Positions 7,605 to 14,501 of a stretch of 30,468 bases of DNA are shown here, one piece after another (positions within the stretch are counted from its first letter, which is position 1; the number at the start of each line of letters is the position of its first letter). The translations under genes and the position numbers were made by a program. This stretch comes from Desulfovibrio sp. GTDB taxonomy: Bacteria > Desulfobacterota > Desulfovibrionia > Desulfovibrionales > Desulfovibrionaceae. Location of the stretch: contig JALHJW010000017.1 in the NCBI GenBank assembly GCA_022839785.1, positions 1-30,468 on the forward strand, in the 5' to 3' direction. Below the pieces are notes generated by a model. The model was not told the origin of the DNA. It was given only the letters and a program-made list of their open reading frames with translations, and made no database searches.

Positions 7605-8078
7605 TCAAAACGTTTTATCGCGCTTCGCGGGGGAGGCGGGGCATCCGGTCCGGCCGTCCAGGCGCTTGCCCAGGGAGACCAGATCGTCGTCGCGAAAGCC
7701 CAGGCGGGCGTAGAAGGCCAGGGCCGCCTCGTTGCCGCGCCGCACCTGCAGGTTGATCTTGGGGCAGCCGCGCGCCCCGAGCGCCGCCTCGGCGTGGGCC
7801 ATCATGGCCCGCCCCAGGCCCCTGCCCCGCAGATCGGGCCGCACCGCCAAGTAGTTGATCCAGCCCCGGTGCCCCTCGTAGCCCGCCATGCAGGTGGCGG
7901 CAAGCGCGCCGTCCGTCTCGCCCACGAAGAACAGCTCCGGCTGGAAGGCCAGCTTGAGCGCGATGTCGCGGCGCGGATCGTTCCAGGGCCGCACCAGCCC
8001 GCACGCCTCCCACAGGGCGATGGCGGCCTCCTCGTCAACGGGGGCGAACAGCCTCACGGTAAGCCGCGGTTCACGCAT
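7605..8078 (-). CDS. ypeA: GNAT family N-acetyltransferase, YpeA type
   Basis: This 157-residue protein is a single GNAT domain, transferring an acetyl group from acetyl-CoA to an unknown amine. It closely resembles Escherichia coli YpeA as I remember it: IALWEACGLVRPWNDP at the start, AGYEGHRGWINYLAV, the acetyl-CoA pyrophosphate loop RPDLRGRGLGRAMM (about 80-93), ARGCPKINLQVRRGN, and YARLGFRDDDLVSLGKRL near the end. The last 15 residues after the GKRL motif are an extension. Its ATG overlaps the stop of the upstream ATPase gene by 8 bases, so the two are read from one message. The substrate of YpeA proteins is not known to me. Confidence 0.9.
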   Translation of the reverse strand: MREPRLTVRLFAPVDEEAAIALWEACGLVRPWNDPRRDIALKLAFQPELFFVGETDGALAATCMAGYEGHRGWINYLAVRPDLRGRGLGRAMMAHAEAALGARGCPKINLQVRRGNEAALAFYARLGFRDDDLVSLGKRLDGRTGCPASPAKRDKTF

Positions 8079-9516
8079 CCCAAAGCAGCCGCTCGGCCCG
8101 GCCCAGCAGGTAGGTCAAGATGTGCGCCGGAACCAAGAGCACGGTCACAGGCTGATCACCGAGGCGGACGACCTTGAAATCACGGTCCGCCTTGGTCACG
8201 CAAAAGGCGCGGCCGATTCCCTCTGCCGTGCAGTAGACCACCAACCCCGAACGGGCGTCCAGGTCGGGCCGTTCCTTGTATTTCACCTCGATGGGGATGG
8301 TGTAGGCGGGGCTGGTGACGACCATGTCCACTTCGCGCTCCGTGGCCGGATCGCGCCAGTAGGTGATGGCGGGGGTGTCCCGATAGTAATAGGCGAAGAC
8401 GTGCCGCAGCACCGTCGTTTCCACGATGCAGCCCATTTCCGTGGTATTGCCGAGAATTTCTTCCCCGCGCAGGAGGATGGCGTTCCGCAGCGCCGCATCC
8501 ACGAGATAATACTTGTTGCGCGCTTTGAGCACCCGTTTGCCGGACAAACCCGAAGGGGGAAGCCGGTAGACGAGATTGGCCTGCTCCAACAGCTCAAGAT
8601 GATTGCCCACCGTGGTTGGCGAGACACCCAACGCGTCGGCGCAAGTCTTGTGCGGGATGATGCCTCCGGAGTTCCGGCAGAGGTAGATGAACAGCTTCTC
8701 CACATCCTGCACGTTGCGTACGCCGAAAAGCGCGGTAAGATCGCGTTTCAGCACGCGCTCCACGATGTCCTCCCGAAGCAGCCGCTGGCTGAGCATGATG
8801 TCGCTCTGCCTGGCTGTCTCCGGGAAGCCGCCGACCAGCAAATATCGCTGAAATGAGGGCAGAAGCGGAGCCAGCCTTCCGGCGATGTCCGCCAACTCGC
8901 CGGGAGCAAGGGAAAAAAGGTCCGAGGGCCTGAGGTTTCCCTGGAACTCGGGCGGCTCTTCCTGTCGCAACTGCACGAATTCATAGAAAGACAACGTCGG
9001 GATGGGCACCGTGATCCAGCGGCCGACGCCGCTTTCCGCGAGCCTGTCCCTGTGCGCCACGCTGGCCGAGCCCGTGGCCAGAATACGCAGGTTGGGGCGG
9101 TGATCGACAAGGAGCTTGATCTCCGTCTCCCAATCCTTGGAATACTGGACCTCGTCGAGTAGCAGCCAGCCTTTTGCGTCACCGGAATGAATGGCGGCGT
9201 GGTAGGCCTTGAGAACCTCCGCGAAGGGCAGAAGCTTGAGAATGGGGTGGTCGAGGCTCAGATAGAGAACGCTGCGCGGGTCGCTCCCCTGCGCCACCAG
9301 TTCCGCCGCCATCTGGTGCAGGATGGTGGTCTTCCCGACCCGACGCGGGCCGGAAAGAAGCACGGCGCGCCGCAACTCCTCGTCCAACAGGTAGCGTCTG
9401 CACGCATGAAAGGCGAGGCGCTTGAACGGAGGCGCGGCAAAATCCGCTCCGCGCCACCAGGGGTTGAACCCTTGCAGCACACCGAGGGTTTCATCCTGTT
9501 CCACGAGCGGCTTCAT
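8071..9516 (-). CDS. AAA ATPase with DUF4143 nuclease-like C-terminus
   Basis: This protein of about 481 residues has an N-terminal AAA_14-type ATPase and a C-terminal DUF4143 region. Walker A GPRRVGKT is at about 56-63, Walker B WLLLDEVQ at about 117-124, and a sensor-like ILATGSAS follows. The middle has a winged-helix-like stretch (CADALGVSPTTVGNHLELL). The C-terminus has REVDMVV followed by IPIEVKYK, the Asp and Glu-x-Lys pattern of PD-(D/E)xK folds. Such proteins are common, patchily distributed and of uncertain role. The gene is visibly less GC-rich than its flanks, suggesting transfer. The start is uncertain: GTG 9546 lacks a ribosome site, GTG 9528 has GGAG very close, ATG 9516 is conservative. 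A palindrome lies at the 5' end. Confidence 0.85.
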   Translation of the reverse strand: MKPLVEQDETLGVLQGFNPWWRGADFAAPPFKRLAFHACRRYLLDEELRRAVLLSGPRRVGKTTILHQMAAELVAQGSDPRSVLYLSLDHPILKLLPFAEVLKAYHAAIHSGDAKGWLLLDEVQYSKDWETEIKLLVDHRPNLRILATGSASVAHRDRLAESGVGRWITVPIPTLSFYEFVQLRQEEPPEFQGNLRPSDLFSLAPGELADIAGRLAPLLPSFQRYLLVGGFPETARQSDIMLSQRLLREDIVERVLKRDLTALFGVRNVQDVEKLFIYLCRNSGGIIPHKTCADALGVSPTTVGNHLELLEQANLVYRLPPSGLSGKRVLKARNKYYLVDAALRNAILLRGEEILGNTTEMGCIVETTVLRHVFAYYYRDTPAITYWRDPATEREVDMVVTSPAYTIPIEVKYKERPDLDARSGLVVYCTAEGIGRAFCVTKADRDFKVVRLGDQPVTVLLVPAHILTYLLGRAERLLWDA

Positions 9517-9543
9517 GAAAGAACTCACATTTCTCCAATAAGT

Positions 9544-9559
9544 CACTAGTCAACTAGTG
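9544..9559. promoter_or_regulatory. Palindrome at the 5' end of the AAA/DUF4143 gene
   Basis: CACTAGT-CA-ACTAGTG is a perfect 7-bp inverted repeat with a 2-base centre, next to A/T-rich runs (9558-9575) that contrast with the GC-rich surroundings. It lies 15-30 bases upstream of the likely translation start and covers one possible GTG start. The size and position suit an operator for a dimeric repressor. No cognate regulator gene is adjacent, so the protein that binds is unknown. Confidence 0.5.
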
Positions 9560-9618
9560 TTTTTTTGGAAAAAAGACAACCTGGAAGCCTCCAGAACATG
9601 ACCCGTGCAGGGCGCACA

Positions 9619-9645
9619 GATGGGGCAGGCGTTGCCTGCCCCATC
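9619..9645 (-). terminator. Hairpin after the XRE-cupin/acyl-CoA ligase operon
   Basis: GATGGGGCAGGC (9619-9630) pairs perfectly with GCCTGCCCCATC (9634-9645) around a 3-base loop. It starts 19 bases beyond the stop of the minus-strand acyl-CoA synthetase at 9665. The strong 12-bp stem and its position suggest the operon's terminator, although the run of U residues is missing. Confidence 0.7.
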
Positions 9646-9664
9646 GCGCGAATGCCTCCTGGCC

Positions 9665-11308
9665 TCAGCCCGCCGCGCCCTCGTCGCGCTCCCGGATCTC
9701 GGCGCGCTTGATCTTGCCCGAGATGGTCTTGGGCAGTTCGGGCGCGAACTCGACGATGCGCGGGTACTTGTAGGGCGCGGTGACCTTCTTGACGTGGTTC
9801 TGCAGCTCCGCGACCAGCTCCGGAGAGCCTGTGAAGCCCGCGGCCAGGACCACGGTAGCCTTCACGGCCTGGCCGCGCTCCAGGTCCGGCACGCCCGTGA
9901 CCGCGGCTTCGACCACGGCCGGGTGGCTGACCAGCGCGGACTCGACCTCGAACGGCCCGATACGGTAGCCCGAGGACTTGATCAGGTCGTCGTTGCGGCC
10001 CAGGAACCAGAAGTAGCCGTCCTCGTCCACCCAGGCCTTGTCGCCCGTGTGGTAGAAGACGTCGTTCATGACCAGGGAGGTCTTGCCCGGCTCGTCGAGA
10101 TAGCCGGTGAAGAGCCCCACGGGCTTGCCCGCCGAGATGCGGATGCAGATCTCGCCCTCCTCGCCGGGCGGGCAGGGGACGTCGTTCTCGTCCAGCAGCA
10201 CCACGTCCCAGCCGGGCGCGGGCTTGCCGATGGAGCCGGGGCGCGGGGTCATGAAGGGAAGCGTGGCGATCTGCAGGGTGGTCTCGGTCTGGCCGTAGCC
10301 CTCATGGATCGGCAGCCCCGTGGCCTCCTTCCAGGCGTGGAAGACCGAGTCGTTGAGCAGTTCCCCGGCCGTGGTGCAGTGGCGCAGGGCGGAAAGGTCG
10401 TACGTCTTGAGGTCCTGGCGCACCAGGAAACGGTAGACCGTGGGCGGCGCGCAGAACGAGGTCACCTCGTGCGCGGCCAGCAGCTCCAGGAGCTTCTCCG
10501 GCTCGAACTTGCCGCGGAAGTCCCAGGTGAAGACCGCTGCCCCGGCCATCCACTGCCCGTAGAACTTGCCCCAGACCGCCTTGCCCCAGCCCGTGTCGGC
10601 CAGGGTCAGGTGCAGGTCCGTGTCGCGCAGGTTGTGCCAGTACACGCCGGTGACGAAGTGGCCCAGGGGGTAGGCGTGGGTGTGCTCCACCATCTTGGGC
10701 ATGCCCGTGGTGCCGGAGGTGAAGAAGATCAGCAGCGGGTCCCGGCCGCCCGGGCGCGGCGCGGGAGCGACGAAGGCGGGGGCGCTTGCGAGCAGTTCCG
10801 TCCAGGCGCGCCAGCCGGGCGCGGGCGCGCCGTCGACCTGCACGAGGCAGGCGAGGGACGGGCACTGGGCGCGCACGGCCTCGATGCGCGGCGCGACTCC
10901 GGCGTCCACGATGACGCCGCGGATCTTGGCGTAGTTCACGCGGAAGGCGATGTCCTTCTCCGTGAGCAGGGCCGGGGAGGGCACGGCCACCGCGCCCAGG
11001 CGGTGCAGGGCGAGCATGGCCACCCACCACTCCACGCGGCGGTAGAGGATGAGCATCACCCGGTCGCCCCTGCCCAGGCCCGTGGCGGCCAGGGCCGCGG
11101 CCAGCCGCGCGGACTCCCCGGCGAAGAAGGCGAAGTCGTACTCGCGGCGCGTTCCGGCGTCGTCCACGTGGACCATGGCGATCTTCTCGGGCTCGATGCG
11201 CGCCATCTCGTCCAGGAAGTCGTAGGCGAAGTTGTAGTTCTCCGGGACGTCCAGGCGGAAATCCCGGCGGAATTCCTCGATGGTGGCGGGTTTGAGGCGT
11301 TCGATCAC
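9665..11308 (-). CDS. Acyl-CoA synthetase (AMP-forming, medium-chain/acetate-like)
   Basis: This 547-residue adenylate-forming enzyme activates a carboxylic acid with ATP and loads it on CoA. The P-loop-like FTSGTTGMPK is at about 196-205, HEGYGQTETT at 335-344, YHTGDKAWVDEDGY at 419-432, the hinge-region GRNDDLIKSSGYRIGPFEVE at 437-456, and the adenylation lysine in TISGKIKR at about 532. The motifs LADTGWGKAVWGKFYGQW and SSGYRIGPFEVES point to the medium-chain (ACSM-like) branch. The GTG start at 11308 follows GGGAG. The gene is last in a four-gene operon, 19 bases after the second XRE-cupin gene, which suggests its level responds to an acyl or CoA metabolite. The preferred acid is unknown. 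Confidence 0.92.
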   Translation of the reverse strand: MIERLKPATIEEFRRDFRLDVPENYNFAYDFLDEMARIEPEKIAMVHVDDAGTRREYDFAFFAGESARLAAALAATGLGRGDRVMLILYRRVEWWVAMLALHRLGAVAVPSPALLTEKDIAFRVNYAKIRGVIVDAGVAPRIEAVRAQCPSLACLVQVDGAPAPGWRAWTELLASAPAFVAPAPRPGGRDPLLIFFTSGTTGMPKMVEHTHAYPLGHFVTGVYWHNLRDTDLHLTLADTGWGKAVWGKFYGQWMAGAAVFTWDFRGKFEPEKLLELLAAHEVTSFCAPPTVYRFLVRQDLKTYDLSALRHCTTAGELLNDSVFHAWKEATGLPIHEGYGQTETTLQIATLPFMTPRPGSIGKPAPGWDVVLLDENDVPCPPGEEGEICIRISAGKPVGLFTGYLDEPGKTSLVMNDVFYHTGDKAWVDEDGYFWFLGRNDDLIKSSGYRIGPFEVESALVSHPAVVEAAVTGVPDLERGQAVKATVVLAAGFTGSPELVAELQNHVKKVTAPYKYPRIVEFAPELPKTISGKIKRAEIRERDEGAAG

Positions 11309-11327
11309 GGCGGGCTCCCTGCGGGTG

Positions 11328-11879
11328 CTAGATGATGACGTCCACGAATTTTGCGGGCTTTCCGTCCAGGCCGCGCAGGGCGTGGCGGGTCCGGGAGTCG
11401 AAGTAGAGGCAGTCGCCCGGCGAGAGGACCACCGGGTGCTCGCCCAGGGTGATCTCCAGGCGGCCCTCCACCACGTAGATGAATTCCTGGTCGGTGTGGG
11501 CGTTGAAGTCGAGCTCGTCCGGCTGCTTGGCCGGAACCGTGACCAGGAAGGGCTCCATCTTCCGGCCCGCGAAGCGGTAGGCCAGCGACTTGTAGTCGTA
11601 GGTCTTGCGGCGGTCCACGGCCAGCCCCTCGCCGTGGCGCACCACTGAGTAGGAGCGCAGGTGCGCCTGGCCGCCGGAGATGAGTTCCGTGGTGTCCACC
11701 CCGCCCGCCTGGGCGGCCTTGAAGATGTAGCTCACCGGAATCTCGTGCGCGCCCGACTCGAACTGCGCGACCTCGGCCGCGGTCATGCCCGTGGCCGAGG
11801 CCATCTCCTCGACGCTCATGCCCACGGCCTCGCGCAGGGCGCGCAGGCGGGGGGCGATCTCGACATAGGCCTTTTCCAT
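11328..11879 (-). CDS. XRE-family regulator with C-terminal cupin (second copy)
   Basis: This 183-residue regulator has an N-terminal helix-turn-helix (about 8-62; MSVEEMASATGMTAAEVAQFESG) and a C-terminal cupin_2 barrel (about 105-180; AHTDQEFIYVVEGRLEITLGEHPVVLSPGDCLYFDSRTRHALRGL). Proteins of this layout bind DNA in response to a small molecule sensed by the cupin. The HTH is divergent from the upstream copy (MSREELAEKAGLSPGFVTSMEE), while the cupins share the PGD/QGD-x-LYF pattern. A GGAG lies ahead of the ATG. It sits between the two acyl-CoA ligase genes, 9 bases after one and 19 before the other. The effector is probably linked to the ligase products, which is inference from context. 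Confidence 0.88.
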   Translation of the reverse strand: MEKAYVEIAPRLRALREAVGMSVEEMASATGMTAAEVAQFESGAHEIPVSYIFKAAQAGGVDTTELISGGQAHLRSYSVVRHGEGLAVDRRKTYDYKSLAYRFAGRKMEPFLVTVPAKQPDELDFNAHTDQEFIYVVEGRLEITLGEHPVVLSPGDCLYFDSRTRHALRGLDGKPAKFVDVII

Positions 11880-11888
11880 GGGGGACTC

Positions 11889-13586
11889 CTACATCATGGC
11901 CTCGGGGAACAGCTCGGCCGAGAGTTCCCTGAGCTTGTACTTTTGGATCTTGCCGCTGGCCGTCATGGGATAGCCGTCCACGAAGGCGACGTATTTCGGG
12001 ATCTTGTGCCAGGCGATCTTGCCGCGGCAGGCGTCGCGCACGTCCTCGGGCGCGAGGTTCGCGCCGGGCTTCTGGATGATGAAGGCCGCCACCTCCTCGC
12101 CGTACTTGCGCGAGGGCACGCCCACCACCTGCACGTCGGCCACGCCGTCGAGCGTGTACAGGAACTCCTCCACCTCGCGCGGGTAGATGTTCTCGCCGCC
12201 CCGGATGATCATGTCCTTGAGCCGTCCGGTGATGGCCAGGTAGCCGTCCCCGTCCATGACACCGAGATCGCCCGAACGCAGGAAGCCGTCGGGGCGGACG
12301 GCGTCCGCCGTGGCCTCGGGCTTGTTGTAGTAGCCCTTCATGACGTTGTAGCCGCGGCAGCAGACCTCGCCGGGCGTGCCGCGCGGGCACTCCTCGCCGG
12401 TCTCGGGGTCCACGACCATGACCTCAACCGCGGGCATGGCGCGGCCCACCGTGGCGGTGCGGCGGCGGATGTCGTCGTCGGTGCGCGTCTGGGTCATGAC
12501 CGGCGAGGACTCGGTGAGGCCGTAGCAGATGGTGATCTCGCGCATGTTCATGAGCTGCATCACCTTTTCCATGATCGGCACCGGGCACGGCGAACCGGCC
12601 ATGATGCCGGTGCGCAGGGAGGAGTAGTCGAAGCGGTTGAAGAGCTTGTGGTCCAGGATGGCGATGAACATGGTGGGCACGCCGTAGAGCGCGGTGCACT
12701 TCTCCTGGTCGATGGCGGCCATGGCGTCCAGGGGCTTGAAGGTCTCCAGGATGACCATGGTCGCGCCGTGGTTGACGCAGGCGGACACGCCCAGCACGCA
12801 GCCGAAGCAGTGGAAGAGCGGCACCGGGATGCAGACCCGGTCGTCGGAGGAGAAGAGCTGGTTCTCGCCGATCCAGTAGCCGTTGTTGCCGATGCCCACG
12901 TGGGTCAGCATGACGCCCTTGGGGAAGCCCGTGGTGCCCGAGGTGTACTGCATGTTGACCACGTCGTGCGGGTCCAGCTCGGCCTGCCGGGCGGCGTACT
13001 CCTCGTCCGTGACCATGGCCGCCAGGGAGAGGACCTCGGGCACGGAGTACATGCCGCGGTGCTTCTCCTGGCCGAGGAAGAAGACCCGGCGCAGGTGCGG
13101 GAAGGCCGCGGACCTGAGTTCGCCGCGCTGGCAGGTGCGCAGCTCCGGGGCCAGCTCGCCCACCACCTGCACGTAGTCCGTGTCGCGGAAGCCGTCGATG
13201 ACGAAGAGGTTCTCGCACTCGCTCTGCTGCAGGAGGTAGCGCAGCTCCTCGGACTTGTAGCTGGTGTTCACCGTGAGCAGGACCGCGCCGATCTTGGCCG
13301 TGGCGAACTGCAGGGTGACCCAGTAGGGCACGTTGGTGGCCCAGACCGCGACCTTCTCCCCGCGCTTGATGCCGATGGCCATCAGGCCCTTGGCCATGCG
13401 GTCCACCACGGCGGCGAACTGCCGCCAGGTGAGGCGGAAATCGCGGTCCACGTAGATCAGCGCCTCGCGGTCCGGGTGCCTGGCCACGGTCTCGTCGAGT
13501 ATCCGCCCCAGGGTGATCTCGCGCACCGGGGGCCGCGCGGCGTCCCTGCCCATGCTGCCGCCGGGGGCGGCGTCGTATGCGCCCAT
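11889..13586 (-). CDS. Acyl-CoA synthetase (AMP-forming, FadD-like)
   Basis: This 565-residue AMP-binding enzyme forms acyl-CoA from a carboxylic acid. It shows QYTSGTTGFPKGVMLTH (near 214-229), a VPLFHCFG segment, ICYGLTESSPV (near 353-363), GEVCCRGYNVMKGYYNKPEAT, LRSGDLGVMDGDGY, GRLKDMIIRGGENIYPREVEE, and the catalytic lysine in TASGKIQKYKLRE near the C-terminus. ENIYPREVE and GYNVMKGYY are typical of the fatty-acyl/long-chain ligase branch, distinct from the ACSM-like enzyme in the same operon. The ATG follows GGAG and begins 4 bases after the stop of the first XRE-cupin gene, so expression is tightly coupled. The substrate is unknown; a medium or long fatty acid or an aromatic acid are possibilities. 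Confidence 0.92.
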   Translation of the reverse strand: MGAYDAAPGGSMGRDAARPPVREITLGRILDETVARHPDREALIYVDRDFRLTWRQFAAVVDRMAKGLMAIGIKRGEKVAVWATNVPYWVTLQFATAKIGAVLLTVNTSYKSEELRYLLQQSECENLFVIDGFRDTDYVQVVGELAPELRTCQRGELRSAAFPHLRRVFFLGQEKHRGMYSVPEVLSLAAMVTDEEYAARQAELDPHDVVNMQYTSGTTGFPKGVMLTHVGIGNNGYWIGENQLFSSDDRVCIPVPLFHCFGCVLGVSACVNHGATMVILETFKPLDAMAAIDQEKCTALYGVPTMFIAILDHKLFNRFDYSSLRTGIMAGSPCPVPIMEKVMQLMNMREITICYGLTESSPVMTQTRTDDDIRRRTATVGRAMPAVEVMVVDPETGEECPRGTPGEVCCRGYNVMKGYYNKPEATADAVRPDGFLRSGDLGVMDGDGYLAITGRLKDMIIRGGENIYPREVEEFLYTLDGVADVQVVGVPSRKYGEEVAAFIIQKPGANLAPEDVRDACRGKIAWHKIPKYVAFVDGYPMTASGKIQKYKLRELSAELFPEAMM

Positions 13587-13590
13587 GCCC

Positions 13591-14166
13591 CTACTCCGGG
13601 AAGTAGAGCACGGCGTAGATGGACGCCGGCTTGCCGTCCGCCGCGCCGATGTAGTGGGGCACGATGGAGTTGAAGTAGAGGGAGTCGCCCTGGCGCAGGA
13701 TGTGGCGCTCCCTGCCGTGCTGCAGGACCACGTCGCCCGAGACCACGACGATGAACTCCTCGCCCTGGTGGGAGGAGAGTTCGTGCTCGCCCTCCTCGGG
13801 ATTGAGCTCGATGAAGAAGGGCTCCATGTGGCGGTCGGACTTGCCGCGGCCCAGGGAGTAGAACTTCAGGGCCTCGCGCTTGTTGCCGCCGGTGTGCGTG
13901 ACCAGCTCGGCCTCGCGCTCGTTTCCGCGCACGATGAGCGGATCGGCCGACTCCATGCCGTCCAGGAAGGTGCCCAGGCGCACGCCCAGGGCGCGGGCCA
14001 GCTTGAGCAGGGGGGTGAGGGAGGGGTAGATGTCCCGCTCCTCCATGGACGTGACGAATCCGGGGGACAACCCGGCCTTCTCGGCCAACTCCTCGCGGGA
14101 CATTCCGGCCTTCTCGCGGAAAAGCCGCACCCGCAGACCCAGCTTGGACTGCTCCATAACGCGCAT
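13591..14166 (-). CDS. XRE-family regulator with C-terminal cupin (first copy)
   Basis: This 191-residue regulator opens the operon. The helix-turn-helix spans about residues 9-65 (LRVRLFREKAGMSREELAEKAGLSPGFVTSMEERDIYPSLTPLLKLARALGV) and the cupin about 115-188 (ELSSHQGEEFIVVVSGDVVLQHGRERHILRQGDSLYFNSIVPHYI). The start at 14166 has a GAAGGAG immediately upstream; the reading frame runs further upstream but without a comparable ribosome site. Family knowledge suggests autoregulation and control of the neighbouring ligases, but no operator could be assigned. The promoter must lie in the 335 bases shared with fliK, which is divergent. Confidence 0.9.
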   Translation of the reverse strand: MRVMEQSKLGLRVRLFREKAGMSREELAEKAGLSPGFVTSMEERDIYPSLTPLLKLARALGVRLGTFLDGMESADPLIVRGNEREAELVTHTGGNKREALKFYSLGRGKSDRHMEPFFIELNPEEGEHELSSHQGEEFIVVVSGDVVLQHGRERHILRQGDSLYFNSIVPHYIGAADGKPASIYAVLYFPE

Positions 14167-14389
14167 CACTCCTTCATTCGTTTCCGGCAGAAGTTTCTTG
14201 TCTGGCAAACTGCTGCCTCGTACACCAAACCCGCCCGGATTCCAACCGCCGCACGGCTCCTTCCGGCGCGCGCGGCAGCGGTTCCGCGCGTTTCCACGCA
14301 CGGCCGGGAAGCGTCCGCGGTTTTTCCGGTTTCTTGACAATTCCCCACGCCGTCCTGGCGCTTCTCCATCCGCCCGCCCGTCCCGATGG

Positions 14390-14412
14390 GGGGAAAAAAC
14401 TGCCCCGTCCTG
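14390..14412 (+). promoter_or_regulatory. Shared upstream element, fliK copy
   Basis: GGGGAAAAAACTGCCC (14390-14405), followed two bases later by TCCTG, recurs on the same strand upstream of flagellin at 19507. Its start is 70 bases before the TGG of the fliK -24 site; at flagellin the distance is 68. Such conserved spacing suggests an enhancer-type binding site for a sigma-54 activator of flagellar genes. Confidence 0.6.
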
Positions 14413-14459
14413 TTTTGTGCCTGTTTTGCAACATGCTGAAATCATTGAATCGAAAGAAA

Positions 14460-14475
14460 TGGAACGGGAATTGAT
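14460..14475 (+). promoter_or_regulatory. Candidate sigma-54 promoter of fliK operon
   Basis: TGGAAC-N5-TTGAT resembles the -24/-12 consensus TGGCAC-N5-TTGCA, but the -12 GC is GA. On its own it is weak. Support comes from the shared upstream element placed almost exactly as at the better flagellin promoter. Transcription would start near 14485, just ahead of the AAAGGAG ribosome site. Confidence 0.45.
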
Positions 14476-14501
14476 TCCTTCCGCCGCAAAGGAGTCCGAC
14501 C

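Larger units (their letters stand above)
14167..14501. other. Divergent control region between XRE-cupin operon and fliK
   Basis: These 335 bases hold no convincing gene. The fliK-side half contains the shared flagellar element at 14390-14412 and a weak -24/-12 site at 14460-14475. The half nearest the XRE-cupin gene is relatively A/T-rich and contains AGTTT-N10-AAACT around 14193-14212, a possible regulator site. No clear sigma-70 promoter for the minus-strand operon was found. Confidence 0.6.

Noticed and set aside
9605..13673. Long plus-strand open frames opposite the XRE-cupin/acyl-CoA ligase operon
   Set aside because: They are His/Arg/Gly-rich, lack ribosome sites and family motifs, and lie antisense to genes with full catalytic motifs. 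High GC makes such frames common.
14390..14405. GGGGAAAAAACTGC read as a sigma-54 promoter itself, since GG-N10-GC fits
   Set aside because: It lacks the TGGCAC context, and the flagellin copy sits 68 bases upstream of a far better -24/-12 site, so an upstream-element role is more likely.
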